Shown here: piece after piece, positions 1 to 8,967 of the stretch
Layout: every line of letters starts with the position of its first letter
Position numbering within the stretch: the first letter of the stretch is position 1
Source: Marinobacterium mangrovicola
GTDB taxonomy: Bacteria > Pseudomonadota > Gammaproteobacteria > Pseudomonadales > Balneatricaceae
DNA: 64,000 nucleotides
Direction: 5' to 3'
Assembly (NCBI RefSeq): GCF_004339595.1
Contig: NZ_SMFU01000008.1
Coordinates: forward strand, 62,001-126,000
Program-made: the position numbers and the translations under genes
Notes under the pieces: generated by a model
Told to the model about the DNA's origin: nothing
Database searches by the model: none
What the model saw: only the letters and a program-made list of their open reading frames with translations

Positions 1-678
1 TGGGGTAATTTTGCCTCCCTGGGCGCAGCGGGGCGCTGGCTCTACATGCTGGTATGTCTTGCTGCCGTGGCGCTGCTTCATTTCGTTACGCCAGCGGTGA
101 ATACGCCTGTTCTCGTTATCGCTGTGCTGTTCTGGCTCTGGGCCTGTTATATGGTGGTCAGCTATCCCGCCAGAAAACTGGACTGCCAGAAGTTGAAGCT
201 TCTGGTCGGGCTGGTGGTGATTGTGCCGGCCTGGTTGGCGCTGGTGATGCTCAAATCCATGCAGGAGGGCGAGCTCGCGCTGGTGATGCTGATGCTGTTG
301 GTTTGGGGCGCGGATACTGGCGCCTACTGTGCTGGCAAGCTGCTGGGACGGCGTAAGCTGATTCCGAATGTCAGTCCAGGCAAGACCGTTGAGGGATTGC
401 TGGGTGGTCTGGCTACCAGTGTAGTGATCGGCCTGGCAATCGGACTGTGGCGCGAACTTCCGGCATCGGCGCTTGTCTATCTGGTGGCGTTGTCACTGGT
501 CACCTGTCTGGCGTCGGTGCTCGGCGATCTTTTCGAGAGCCTCTTCAAGCGCGAGCGCGGAATTAAAGATAGTGGTCGTATTTTGCCAGGCCATGGTGGG
601 ATTCTGGATAGAATTGACAGTCTTACAGCAGCAGCCCCCATCTTTATGCTGGGTCTGCACTGGGCGCCGATGTTTTAA
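1..678 (+). CDS. cdsA: Phosphatidate cytidylyltransferase CdsA (5' end outside window)
   Basis: CdsA makes CDP-diacylglycerol from CTP and phosphatidic acid at the inner membrane, the branch point of phospholipid synthesis. The frame is open to the left edge, so the N-terminus lies outside the window; 225 residues are visible, most of the usual 270-285. Several hydrophobic segments are followed near the C-terminus by the family signature KRERGIKDSGRILPGHGG and then DRID, which holds the metal-binding acidic residues. rseP follows after 15 bp, the classical order. dxr is not between cdsA and rseP as it is in Pseudomonas, so it should lie upstream. Confidence 0.95.
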   Translation, partial: WGNFASLGAAGRWLYMLVCLAAVALLHFVTPAVNTPVLVIAVLFWLWACYMVVSYPARKLDCQKLKLLVGLVVIVPAWLALVMLKSMQEGELALVMLMLLVWGADTGAYCAGKLLGRRKLIPNVSPGKTVEGLLGGLATSVVIGLAIGLWRELPASALVYLVALSLVTCLASVLGDLFESLFKRERGIKDSGRILPGHGGILDRIDSLTAAAPIFMLGLHWAPMF

Positions 679-693
679 CCCCCGGAGATCTTA

Positions 694-2049
694 ATGAGTA
701 TTGTGCAAACGCTGCTCGCCACGCTCGTGACCCTAGGAATACTGGTTACCATTCACGAGTGGGGGCATTTCTGGGTAGCGCGCCGTTGTGGTGTCAAAGT
801 ACTGCGTTTTTCGGTGGGCTTTGGTAAGCCTCTGTGGATGCGTACTGGGCGGGACGGTACCGAATATGCGGTGGCGATGATTCCGCTGGGCGGCTATGTG
901 CGCATGCTCGATGAGCGTGAGGGCGATGTGCCCGAAGCGCTTAGATCTCAGGCGTTCAATAACAAGCCGGTGTTGCAGCGCATGGCTGTGGTGGCGGCGG
1001 GCCCCGTCGTTAATCTGGTGTTTGCCGTATTGGCATACTGGTTCCTGTTTATCTGGGGCAGTACCGTTGTTATTCCAGTTGTCGGCAACGTCCAGACCGA
1101 CTCTCTGGCGGCGCAGGCGGGTATCACGCCGGGCGTTGAGTTGATGGCTGTGGATGGCCATGAGGTTCAATCCTGGGACGAGGTTAATCTGCGTCTGGCG
1201 GCTCGAGTGGGAGAAACCGGCTCGATTGAACTGCGCGCCGGCGAGCCGGATCGTGGCGTTGCTCGGGATTACCAGGTGCAACTCTCCGACTGGAATGTGG
1301 ATCTGGAGAAAGAGTCACCGATCAGTGCTTTGGGTCTTCGCCCCTATCAGCCGGAAATTCCGGCGGTGATCGGGGTGCTGACCGATGGCGGCGCAGCACA
1401 GGGTGCCGGGCTTGAGGTCGGTGATAAGGTGCTGGCAGTCAACGGATCACCGGTTGCAGACTGGCGAGCACTGGTCGAGACGGTGCGTTCGGCGCCCGGT
1501 GAATCGCTGCGTTTGACGGTGCTAAGAGGGAGTTCTGAGCAGGGCCTCACGGTGACTCCTGATACGCGAGTCGATGACGCTGGGCAGCAATACGGGTTCA
1601 TTGGTGCCGGTGTGCAGTCGGTGGAATGGCCGGATCATATGCTGCGAGAGATCAGTCATGGGCCGGTGGAAGCGCTGTGGATAGGGGTGCAGAAAACCGG
1701 TCAAATGATCGGTCTGACACTGGATGCCATCGGTAAAATGATCGCCGGGGCGATCTCGGTAAAAAACTTGAGTGGCCCGATTACCATTGCTAAAGTGGCG
1801 GGGGCTTCGGCGGCCTCGGGGCTGGAGTCTTTCGTCAGCTTCCTAGCTTATCTGAGTATCAGTCTCGGCGTTCTCAATCTGCTGCCGATTCCGATGCTGG
1901 ATGGCGGGCATCTGCTGTACCAGTTTGTGGAATTGGTCAGGGGGCGTCCGGTCAGCGAAAAAGTGCAGATGATGGGCCTGCGTATTGGAATGGCGTTGTT
2001 GTTTAGTCTGATGGCCCTGGCCATCCTGAATGACATTGCGAGACTCTAA
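694..2049 (+). CDS. rseP: RIP zinc protease RseP
   Basis: RseP is the inner-membrane site-2 protease that cuts anti-sigma factor RseA (MucA-like) and remnant signal peptides, releasing the envelope-stress sigma factor. The 451-residue protein begins with a membrane segment carrying the zinc motif HEWGH (His21, Glu22, His25). Two PDZ domains follow (about residues 115-190 and 220-295; the second contains GLEVGDKVLAVNG), then a second membrane region with LDGGH near residue 402 that supplies the third zinc ligand. Length and architecture match the E. coli protein. A GGAG ribosome site sits just before the ATG. It lies between cdsA and bamA as usual. Confidence 0.96.
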   Translation: MSIVQTLLATLVTLGILVTIHEWGHFWVARRCGVKVLRFSVGFGKPLWMRTGRDGTEYAVAMIPLGGYVRMLDEREGDVPEALRSQAFNNKPVLQRMAVVAAGPVVNLVFAVLAYWFLFIWGSTVVIPVVGNVQTDSLAAQAGITPGVELMAVDGHEVQSWDEVNLRLAARVGETGSIELRAGEPDRGVARDYQVQLSDWNVDLEKESPISALGLRPYQPEIPAVIGVLTDGGAAQGAGLEVGDKVLAVNGSPVADWRALVETVRSAPGESLRLTVLRGSSEQGLTVTPDTRVDDAGQQYGFIGAGVQSVEWPDHMLREISHGPVEALWIGVQKTGQMIGLTLDAIGKMIAGAISVKNLSGPITIAKVAGASAASGLESFVSFLAYLSISLGVLNLLPIPMLDGGHLLYQFVELVRGRPVSEKVQMMGLRIGMALLFSLMALAILNDIARL

Positions 2050-2095
2050 GTACGCTTCGATAAGAATTCACTATACGGAAATTAAGACCTGCAGC

Positions 2096-4438
2096 ATGAA
2101 ACGTAAGCTGGGATTGTTACTTATATCGTTCTTGTGGATTGTTCAAGCGAAAGCGGCTGAATTTCCTTTTACTGTCAACGATATACGTCTAGAGGGACTG
2201 CAGCGTGTCGAGCCCGGAGTGGTGTTTCGCTATTTTCCCATAAACGTGGGCGATGAGCTGAGTCGTAGACAGTTGTCGGAAGCGACCCGTGAGCTGTTCG
2301 CGTCCGGCTACTTTGATGACGTGGATATCCTGCGCGATGGCGACGATGTCGTGCTTCAGCTGCATGAACGGCCGTCTCTGTCGCTGATCCGTATCGATGG
2401 TAACGACTTTATTTCCGAGGACGACCTGCGTGCGGGTCTCGAGCAGTCGGGCGTTCAGGAGGGCGATGTTTTCCGCCGTTCAGCGGTAGATCAGATTCGT
2501 CTGGACCTGCTGCGACTCTATGTGAGTCAGGGCCGTTACGGCGCGGATATTCAGACCGAAGTGGAGCCGCTCTCCGGTAACCGCGTTGCGCTGAACGTAA
2601 ATATTACCGAAGGTCGTGAAGCGACAATTCAGCACATCAATATTGTGGGTAACACGGTGTTTGATGATGAAGAGCTGAAAGAACTCTTCTCTCTCAAGCT
2701 TCCCAATTTCTGGACCTTCTATACCAAGAGCGACCGCTACTCTCGCGAGAAGATGTCCGGCGACCTGGAGCGTCTGCGTTCCTATTACATGGACCGCGGT
2801 TATATCAATTTCGATATCGAATCCGCCCAGGTTTCCATCACTCCGGATAAACGTCACGTCTACATCACCGTCAATATCACCGAAGGCCAGCAGTACTCGG
2901 TCAGCAGTGTTGGTGTGGCCGGTGACCTGGTGGTGCCGCGTGAAGAGCTGGAATCGCTGTTCGTGCTGCAGCCGGGTGATACTTTCTCACGTCAGGCAAT
3001 GACCGATACCCAGGATAAACTGGTACGCCGTCTGGGTGATGAAGGCTTTATGTTTGCCAACGTCAGTCCGGTGCCGGAACTGGCCGATGATGGCACCCTG
3101 TCGGTGCGCTACTTTGTCGAGCCGGGCAAGCGGACCTACGTGCGCCGTATCAACATCCGCGGCAATACCGAGACAGCCGATGAAGTGCTGCGTCGCGAGA
3201 TGGAGCAGATGGAAGCCGGTGTGGCGACCACTGAGGCGATTGAGCGTTCCAAGGAACGACTGGAGCGTACCGGTTACTTCAAATCGGTGAACGTTGAAAC
3301 CGTTCCGGTGCCGGGTACCGATGATCAGGTCGATCTGGAGTACGCTGTTGAAGAGCAGCAGTCTGGTCAGTTCTCTGCGTCAGTCGGCTTCTCCGACAGT
3401 GACGGCATCATCTTCCAGCTCGGTGTGCAGCAGGATAACTTCCTCGGCACCGGCCGTAAGTTCGGCGTCAACCTGTCCAACAGTGATACGCTGACCGAGT
3501 ACAGCTTCAACTACACCAATCCGTATTACACCATGAACGGTGTGAGCCGAGGTTTTGAAGCCTACTACCGTGAACGTGATTACGATGAGGATGATGTCAG
3601 CTCCTACACCACCAACGAGTTTGGTGGTGGTATGAACTTCGGCTATCCGATCGACGATTATCAGCGTCTCTCTTTTGGCCTCGGTATCGATCTGACCGAA
3701 ATTAATACCTACGACGATACTGCCGACATCATCAAGGATTTTGTTGATGAAGAGGGTGAGGATTACTTCTCTTACCAGATGACCTTTGGCTGGAGCGATA
3801 ACCATCTGAACAAGGGCCTGTTCCCGACCGACGGTTACTCCCAGCGCGCGAATATCGAGATCGCACTGCCAGGCAGCGACCTGACTTACTATCGCGCCAA
3901 CTACAATGTCACCTGGTATAACCCGATCGACGATAATGAAATCTGGGTAACCGGCCTGAAGGGGCGTATCGGTTACGGTGACAGCTGGGGTGACAACCGT
4001 TATCCGTTCTACCGTAACTTCTACGCAGGTGGTCTGAGCAGCGTTCGTGGTTACCAAAATAACTCGTTGGGCCCGCGCGAGGGCTGCACCACGATCAACG
4101 GTGTCACCGACTGTAGCGATCAGGATGCTTTCGGTGGCAATCTGATACTCACCGGTAGCGCAGAATTCGTCTTCCCGATGCCGTTTGTCGGAGATAAGAG
4201 CGCCTGGCGTTCACTGTTGTTCCTCGACGCGGGTAATGTCTATTCCACCGATTGCCAGCCGGGTCAGAATAACTGTTCCAGTGATGTAGACCTTGGCGAA
4301 CTTCGCTACTCGGCGGGCTTCGGACTTAGCTGGCTGACGCCGGTCGGTCCGCTGTCGATAGCGATTGCTATGCCTCTGAATGAAGGCGAAGACGACGAGA
4401 CAGAAAACTTCCAGTTTGCACTGGGCCAAACCTTCTAA
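2096..4438 (+). CDS. bamA: Outer-membrane protein assembly factor BamA
   Basis: BamA is the central barrel of the BAM complex that inserts outer-membrane proteins. I place the start at the ATG at 2096 because it opens a typical signal peptide (MKRKLGLLLISFLWIVQAKA, cut about residue 20); the frame extends upstream into rseP only by read-through. Five POTRA domains occupy roughly residues 23-420, followed by a 16-strand barrel with the VRGY lid motif near residue 650 and a C-terminal phenylalanine (GQTF). A cysteine pair in the large loop after VRGY corresponds to the loop-6 disulfide of E. coli BamA; a second pair (DCQPGQNNC, near 4250) lies in the next loop. Skp is encoded 9 bp downstream. 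Confidence 0.97.
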   Translation: MKRKLGLLLISFLWIVQAKAAEFPFTVNDIRLEGLQRVEPGVVFRYFPINVGDELSRRQLSEATRELFASGYFDDVDILRDGDDVVLQLHERPSLSLIRIDGNDFISEDDLRAGLEQSGVQEGDVFRRSAVDQIRLDLLRLYVSQGRYGADIQTEVEPLSGNRVALNVNITEGREATIQHINIVGNTVFDDEELKELFSLKLPNFWTFYTKSDRYSREKMSGDLERLRSYYMDRGYINFDIESAQVSITPDKRHVYITVNITEGQQYSVSSVGVAGDLVVPREELESLFVLQPGDTFSRQAMTDTQDKLVRRLGDEGFMFANVSPVPELADDGTLSVRYFVEPGKRTYVRRINIRGNTETADEVLRREMEQMEAGVATTEAIERSKERLERTGYFKSVNVETVPVPGTDDQVDLEYAVEEQQSGQFSASVGFSDSDGIIFQLGVQQDNFLGTGRKFGVNLSNSDTLTEYSFNYTNPYYTMNGVSRGFEAYYRERDYDEDDVSSYTTNEFGGGMNFGYPIDDYQRLSFGLGIDLTEINTYDDTADIIKDFVDEEGEDYFSYQMTFGWSDNHLNKGLFPTDGYSQRANIEIALPGSDLTYYRANYNVTWYNPIDDNEIWVTGLKGRIGYGDSWGDNRYPFYRNFYAGGLSSVRGYQNNSLGPREGCTTINGVTDCSDQDAFGGNLILTGSAEFVFPMPFVGDKSAWRSLLFLDAGNVYSTDCQPGQNNCSSDVDLGELRYSAGFGLSWLTPVGPLSIAIAMPLNEGEDDETENFQFALGQTF

Positions 4439-4447
4439 GGAGAAAGC

Positions 4448-4945
4448 ATGAAATCTATGAAAACGCTGTGCGCAGCTCTCTGTCTTACGCTGAGCGCGCC
4501 GGTTTTCGCCGGTAAGCTGGCCGTGCTAGACGTGCGCGAAGCGCTGCTCACCTCCGATGCAGCTGAGGCTTTTCGGAACCAGATGAAACAGGACTTCGCA
4601 TCGGATCAGCAGGCGCTGGTTGATCTGGAGAAACAGGCCAAATCTCTGCAGCAAAAAATGCAGAAAAATGCTGGCCTGAGCTCCGAGGACGAAATGAAGC
4701 AGCTGCGTATGCAGTTCCAGAAAGCGTTTGGCGAGTACCAGCGTAAGGGGCAGCAGTTGCAGCAGGAACAGTCCCAGCGTGAACAGAGCTTTCTGGGTGA
4801 TATGAAACCGAAGTTGGATGAGATCATCCGCAACATGATCAAGGAAGAGGATATCGACCTGATCATCAGCAAAAATGCATCGGTTTACGTTAATCCGGAT
4901 CTGGATATTACCGACGAAGTGACCGAACTTCTGAACAAGCAGTAA
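4448..4945 (+). CDS. skp: Periplasmic chaperone Skp/OmpH
   Basis: Skp is a trimeric periplasmic chaperone that holds unfolded outer-membrane proteins on their way to BamA. The 165-residue protein has a signal peptide (cut after about residue 21, APVFA) and a long charged, Gln-rich central region without prolines, expected to form the coiled-coil tentacles, flanked by the small trimerisation body. An AAGGAGAAAGC ribosome site precedes the ATG. It lies 9 bp after bamA and 3 bp before lpxD and is surely co-transcribed with both. Confidence 0.94.
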   Translation: MKSMKTLCAALCLTLSAPVFAGKLAVLDVREALLTSDAAEAFRNQMKQDFASDQQALVDLEKQAKSLQQKMQKNAGLSSEDEMKQLRMQFQKAFGEYQRKGQQLQQEQSQREQSFLGDMKPKLDEIIRNMIKEEDIDLIISKNASVYVNPDLDITDEVTELLNKQ

Positions 4946-4948
4946 TCG

Positions 4949-6013
4949 ATGAAAAGATCATCAGGTTATACGCTCGAGGAACTGGGTCTCCGCTGCGAGG
5001 CCCGGGTGGTAGGCGACAAGGGTCGCGTTATCCACTCTCTGGCAACTTTACAGACAGCTGGCCCAGGCCAGCTGTCGTTCTTTGCGAACAGCCGTTATCT
5101 GAAGCAGCTGAAAGCAAGCGCGGCCGAGGCTGTGCTGGTGACCGAAGCGCACCTCGACGAAGTCCAGGGCTCTGCTTTGGTGGTCGCCGATCCCTACCTG
5201 GCTTTCGCCCGCCTGACCCACATTTTCGATTGGCGTGACCCGTGTTCGCCTGGGATTCATCCATCGGCGAGTATCGATCCTGGGGCGAGTGTTTCACCGG
5301 ATGCAGAGGTGGGCGCTGGTGTTGTGATAGCTGCCGGTACCCAGGTTGAGGCCGGGGTTGTTATCGGAGCCAATACCTCGATAGGTCGTGACTGTCGCCT
5401 CGGCGCCGGGACGCGGCTGGAAGCGGGCGTAACTCTTTATCGAAACGTGCAGGTCGGTGAACGCGTACTTATCCACAGCGGTGCGGTGATCGGTGCCGAT
5501 GGTTTTGGTTTTGCACCTGATAAAAAAGGTGGCTGGGTTAAAATCTGCCAGCTTGGTGGCGTCGTCATCGAGGATGATGTGGAGGTCGGTGCGGGTACCA
5601 CCATCGACCGGGGGGCTCTCGATAACACCCACATAGAGCGGGGCGTTAAACTGGATAATCAGGTCCAGGTGGCGCATAACGTCCGAATCGGTGAAGGTAC
5701 TGCGATTGCGGGCTGTACCGCCATTGCCGGAAGCACTAAAATTGGCCGCCGCTGCACGATCGCCGGTATGAGCGGCATTACCGGGCACCTCGAAATCGCG
5801 GATGGCACCCATGTGACGGCGATGACACTGGTCAGTCGTTCGATTACCCAGCCGGGTGCCTATTCGTCAGGAACCGGTATTGAGCCCCATCAGCAATGGA
5901 AGCGAAACGTTGTCCGTTTCCGGCAGCTGGATGAGCTGGCCAGGCGCGTACGTAAACTCGAAAATAGACTCGAGCATATTTCTACTGAAGGTCAAAAAGA
6001 TGATGGATGTTAA
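4949..6013 (+). CDS. lpxD: UDP-3-O-acylglucosamine N-acyltransferase LpxD
   Basis: LpxD adds the second 3-hydroxyacyl chain (from acyl-ACP) to UDP-3-O-acylglucosamine, the third step of lipid A synthesis, in the cytosol. The 354-residue protein has an N-terminal uridine-binding domain (about residues 1-100), a left-handed beta helix of hexapeptide repeats, and a C-terminal helical arm. The catalytic base is the histidine of [12 protein letters not shown] (His243 in this numbering). Its stop codon overlaps the start of fabZ, so the two are translationally coupled. The length matches the gammaproteobacterial family (about 340-355). Confidence 0.96.
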   Translation: MKRSSGYTLEELGLRCEARVVGDKGRVIHSLATLQTAGPGQLSFFANSRYLKQLKASAAEAVLVTEAHLDEVQGSALVVADPYLAFARLTHIFDWRDPCSPGIHPSASIDPGASVSPDAEVGAGVVIAAGTQVEAGVVIGANTSIGRDCRLGAGTRLEAGVTLYRNVQVGERVLIHSGAVIGADGFGFAPDKKGGWVKICQLGGVVIEDDVEVGAGTTIDRGALDNTHIERGVKLDNQVQVAHNVRIGEGTAIAGCTAIAGSTKIGRRCTIAGMSGITGHLEIADGTHVTAMTLVSRSITQPGAYSSGTGIEPHQQWKRNVVRFRQLDELARRVRKLENRLEHISTEGQKDDGC

Positions 6014-6437
6014 GGAAATCCGGGAATACCTGCCCCACCGCTACCCGTTTCTACTGGTGGACCGTGTGGTTGAGCTGGTCCCGGGAGAATCAATCGTGGC
6101 ATATAAAAACGTCACGGTAAACGAGCCCTTCTTTAACGGGCATTTTCCGGATCATCCTGTGATGCCTGGTGTTCTGATCGTCGAGGCTATGGCTCAGGCG
6201 GCGGGCATTCTGGGCTTTAAAACCATGGATAAAACTCCACAAGATGGTTCTATCTACTATTTTGTAGGAGCGGACAACCTGAGATTCAAACGTCCGGTGG
6301 TGCCGGGAGACCGTTTGCAGCTGGAAGCCAAGGTGCTTTCAGAGCGTCGTGGCATCTGGAAATTTGAAGTCCGTGCCAGTGTCGACGGTGACACCGTCAG
6401 TTCAGCAACTATTCTCTGCGCAGACAGGAAGGTGTGA
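6000..6437 (+). CDS. fabZ: 3-hydroxyacyl-ACP dehydratase FabZ
   Basis: FabZ removes water from 3-hydroxyacyl-ACP in fatty acid elongation and competes with LpxA/LpxD for 3-hydroxymyristoyl-ACP. The hot-dog protein of about 145 residues has the catalytic histidine in [14 protein letters not shown] and the catalytic glutamate 14 residues later in LIVEAMAQ. I start it at the double ATG at 6000/6003, because the protein then begins [17 protein letters not shown] exactly as FabZ does; the frame continues upstream inside lpxD but that part is a shadow. It overlaps lpxD by 14 bp and abuts lpxA. Confidence 0.96.
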   Translation: MMDVKEIREYLPHRYPFLLVDRVVELVPGESIVAYKNVTVNEPFFNGHFPDHPVMPGVLIVEAMAQAAGILGFKTMDKTPQDGSIYYFVGADNLRFKRPVVPGDRLQLEAKVLSERRGIWKFEVRASVDGDTVSSATILCADRKV

Positions 6438-7208
6438 GTGATTCATCCACAGGCTATCGTTGAACCCGGAGCAAAGCTGGCCGACAACGTCGAAGTAGGC
6501 CCGTGGAGCTATATCGGTGCCGATGTTGAAATCGGTGCCGGTACACGTATTGGTCCGCACGTTGTGATCAAGGGCCCCACCGTGATCGGTGAGGATAACC
6601 GGATCTTCCAGTTCGCCAGTGTCGGCGAAGAGTGCCAGGACAAAAAGTACAATGGTGAACCCACCGAGCTGATTATCGGGGACCGTAACGTCATCCGTGA
6701 AGGCTGTACCATTCATCGTGGCACCGTACAGGACGAGGGGATCACGCGGATCGGCAGTGATAACCTGTTGATGGCGTACGTTCATGTGGCCCATGACTGT
6801 ATCGTCGGCAGTCACTGTATTCTGGCGAACAGCACTGCGCTCGCGGGGCATGTAAAACTGGGTGACTACGCAATTCTTGGCGGCTTTACCGCCGTGCATC
6901 AGTTCTGCCAGATCGGCCCCCATGTAATGTGTGGTGCAGGTACAGTGGTACTGAAAGACATTCCTGCCTACGTGATGGCCACCGGTAACACCGCCAAGCC
7001 GCACGGCATTAACCTGGAAGGGCTGCGTCGTCGCGGCTTTACCCCGGAAGCGCTGAAAACTCTGCGTCAGGCATATAAAACTATCTATCGCAAAGGCCTG
7101 ACCACGGCCGAAGCCCTGGAGCAACTGCAGCTGCTCGCGAATGATGAACCGGCCGTTCAGCCGTTAATCGATTCGCTCAACAGCTCGGCCCGCGGCATCA
7201 TTCGCTGA
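6438..7208 (+). CDS. lpxA: UDP-N-acetylglucosamine O-acyltransferase LpxA
   Basis: LpxA catalyses the first step of lipid A synthesis, transfer of a 3-hydroxyacyl chain to the 3-OH of UDP-GlcNAc. The start is a GTG directly abutting the fabZ stop codon (TGA-GTG). The 256-residue protein is a hexapeptide-repeat beta helix over residues 1-190, with the catalytic histidine in HVAHDCIVG (about residue 119), followed by a helical C-terminal domain. It lies in the conserved lpxD-fabZ-lpxA-lpxB block. Confidence 0.96.
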   Translation: MIHPQAIVEPGAKLADNVEVGPWSYIGADVEIGAGTRIGPHVVIKGPTVIGEDNRIFQFASVGEECQDKKYNGEPTELIIGDRNVIREGCTIHRGTVQDEGITRIGSDNLLMAYVHVAHDCIVGSHCILANSTALAGHVKLGDYAILGGFTAVHQFCQIGPHVMCGAGTVVLKDIPAYVMATGNTAKPHGINLEGLRRRGFTPEALKTLRQAYKTIYRKGLTTAEALEQLQLLANDEPAVQPLIDSLNSSARGIIR

Positions 7209-7212
7209 GCCG

Positions 7213-8373
7213 ATGCGAACGCTCAGAGTAGGTATCGTCGCCGGCGAGGCGTCCGGCGATATTCTAGGCGCCGGACTGATGCAGTCGTTGCAGCGCCGCT
7301 GTCCAGGAATCCAGTTCGAAGGTATCGGCGGTGAGTTGATGCTTGAGGCCGGTTGCCGCTCGCTCTATCCCATGGAGCGTCTGTCGGTGATGGGGCTGGT
7401 CGAGGTGCTTGGCCGGGTACCGGAGCTGCTGCGCGAGCGTCGTCGTCTGGTGCGTCATTTTATCGCCAATCCGCCCGACCTTTTCATCGGTATAGATGCA
7501 CCGGACTTCACCCTGGGTATGGAACGCCAGCTGAAAGAAGCGGGTATACCGACCGTTCACTATGTGAGCCCTTCGGTCTGGGCCTGGAAGCGTAAACGCA
7601 TCTTCAAGATCAAGCGTTGTGTTGACCTGCTGCTGACGCTGTTTCCGTTTGAAGCCGGCGTGTACGAGCCGACCCAGCAGAATCTCAGGTTCGTGGGACA
7701 TCCGCTGGCGGAGATTATCCCGGCCCAGATCGATATGGATCTGGCCAAGGAGAGTTATGGGGCTGCGCCAGGACAGCAGATGCTGGCGGTTCTGCCGGGC
7801 AGTCGTGGCAGTGAACTCAAGTATCTGGCGAAGCCGTTTCTTGAAACCGCTCGCTGGCTGCAGGCGCGCCATCCCGATCTTGTCTTCGTGATGCCGGCCG
7901 CTAACCAGCGTCGTTATGACCAGTTGGCGGAAATGGTTGCCGCAGAGTATTCCGATCTGAACCTCAGGCTGGTGCGCGGCCACTCCCGTGAAGTGATGGC
8001 GGCCGCGGATGCGATTTTGATCGCCTCGGGCACTGCTACACTGGAGGCCTGTCTGCTGTGCAAGCCGATGGTGGTGGCCTACCGCATGGCGGGTCTGACC
8101 TACAAAATCTACTCGCGCATGATCGAAAGCCGCTGGATCTCTCTGCCCAACGTTCTCGCCGGTGAGGAGATGGTGCCTGAGATACTGCAGGAACAGGTAC
8201 GTCCCGAGGTGCTTGGGCCGTTGCTGCAGAAAGCGCTGGATGATGTCGAGTACCGCCAGCGAATCGAGCAGGTGTTTGGTGAGATTGGCGAGACGTTGCG
8301 GCAGAACGCCAGCGAGCGCGCGGCGGAAGCGGTGCTGGAGCTATTGGCGCAACGGGAGAAACAGAGTGGATAA
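7213..8373 (+). CDS. lpxB: Lipid A disaccharide synthase LpxB
   Basis: LpxB (glycosyltransferase family 19) joins UDP-2,3-diacylglucosamine and lipid X into the tetraacyl disaccharide at the inner face of the membrane. The 386-residue protein has the N-terminal family motif [12 protein letters not shown], the central [11 protein letters not shown] segment, and the nucleotide-sugar binding region LPGSRGSE. It begins 4 bp after lpxA and overlaps the GTG start of rnhB by 8 bp. Confidence 0.96.
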   Translation: MRTLRVGIVAGEASGDILGAGLMQSLQRRCPGIQFEGIGGELMLEAGCRSLYPMERLSVMGLVEVLGRVPELLRERRRLVRHFIANPPDLFIGIDAPDFTLGMERQLKEAGIPTVHYVSPSVWAWKRKRIFKIKRCVDLLLTLFPFEAGVYEPTQQNLRFVGHPLAEIIPAQIDMDLAKESYGAAPGQQMLAVLPGSRGSELKYLAKPFLETARWLQARHPDLVFVMPAANQRRYDQLAEMVAAEYSDLNLRLVRGHSREVMAAADAILIASGTATLEACLLCKPMVVAYRMAGLTYKIYSRMIESRWISLPNVLAGEEMVPEILQEQVRPEVLGPLLQKALDDVEYRQRIEQVFGEIGETLRQNASERAAEAVLELLAQREKQSG

Positions 8374-8965
8374 TCCCGGATTTGATTTTCGCCCAGCCGG
8401 CCTGGTTGCCGGTGTCGACGAGGTGGGCCGCGGCCCGCTGATCGGCGATGTGGTAGCGGCGGCGGTGATTCTGGATCCGGCCAGGCCGATTCAGGGTCTG
8501 ACCGACTCGAAAAAACTCAGCGCGAAAAAGCGCGAGCTGCTGTTCGATGAAATCCAGGAGAAAGCCCTGGCCTGGTCTATCCAGAGCGCTTCTCCGGCTG
8601 AAATCGATGAGCTGAATATCCTTCACGCCAGCATGCTGGCGATGCGCCGTGCGGTTCTGGCACTGGATCCGCAGCCGGAATACGCCATGGTCGATGGTAA
8701 CCGCTGTCCAGAGCTACCCTGCCCATCGGAACCGGTGGTTAAGGGTGACCTGCTCATCGCTGAGATCAGTGCCGCATCGATTCTGGCCAAGGTCTACCGT
8801 GACCGGCAGATGGAAGAGCTGCACGAGCAATACCCGGAATACGGCTTTGCCAGCCATAAGGGATACCCGACCAAGGCGCATCTGGAAGCCTTGGGCCGGC
8901 TAGGCCTACTACCGCATTACCGCCGTAGTTTCGGGCCCGTAAAACGCTTATTGAACCAGGAGTAG
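8366..8965 (+). CDS. rnhB: Ribonuclease HII
   Basis: RNase HII removes single ribonucleotides and RNA primers from RNA-DNA duplexes. I choose the GTG at 8366, which overlaps the end of lpxB and gives a 199-residue protein, almost the E. coli length; the frame extends further into lpxB but without family similarity. The first catalytic carboxylates are in [10 protein letters not shown] (Asp18, Glu19), and the later acidic residues lie in AMVDGN and in the [15 protein letters not shown] region. It is followed by dnaE after 2 bp, the conserved neighbour. Confidence 0.95.
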   Translation: MDNPGFDFRPAGLVAGVDEVGRGPLIGDVVAAAVILDPARPIQGLTDSKKLSAKKRELLFDEIQEKALAWSIQSASPAEIDELNILHASMLAMRRAVLALDPQPEYAMVDGNRCPELPCPSEPVVKGDLLIAEISAASILAKVYRDRQMEELHEQYPEYGFASHKGYPTKAHLEALGRLGLLPHYRRSFGPVKRLLNQE

Positions 8966-8967
8966 AG

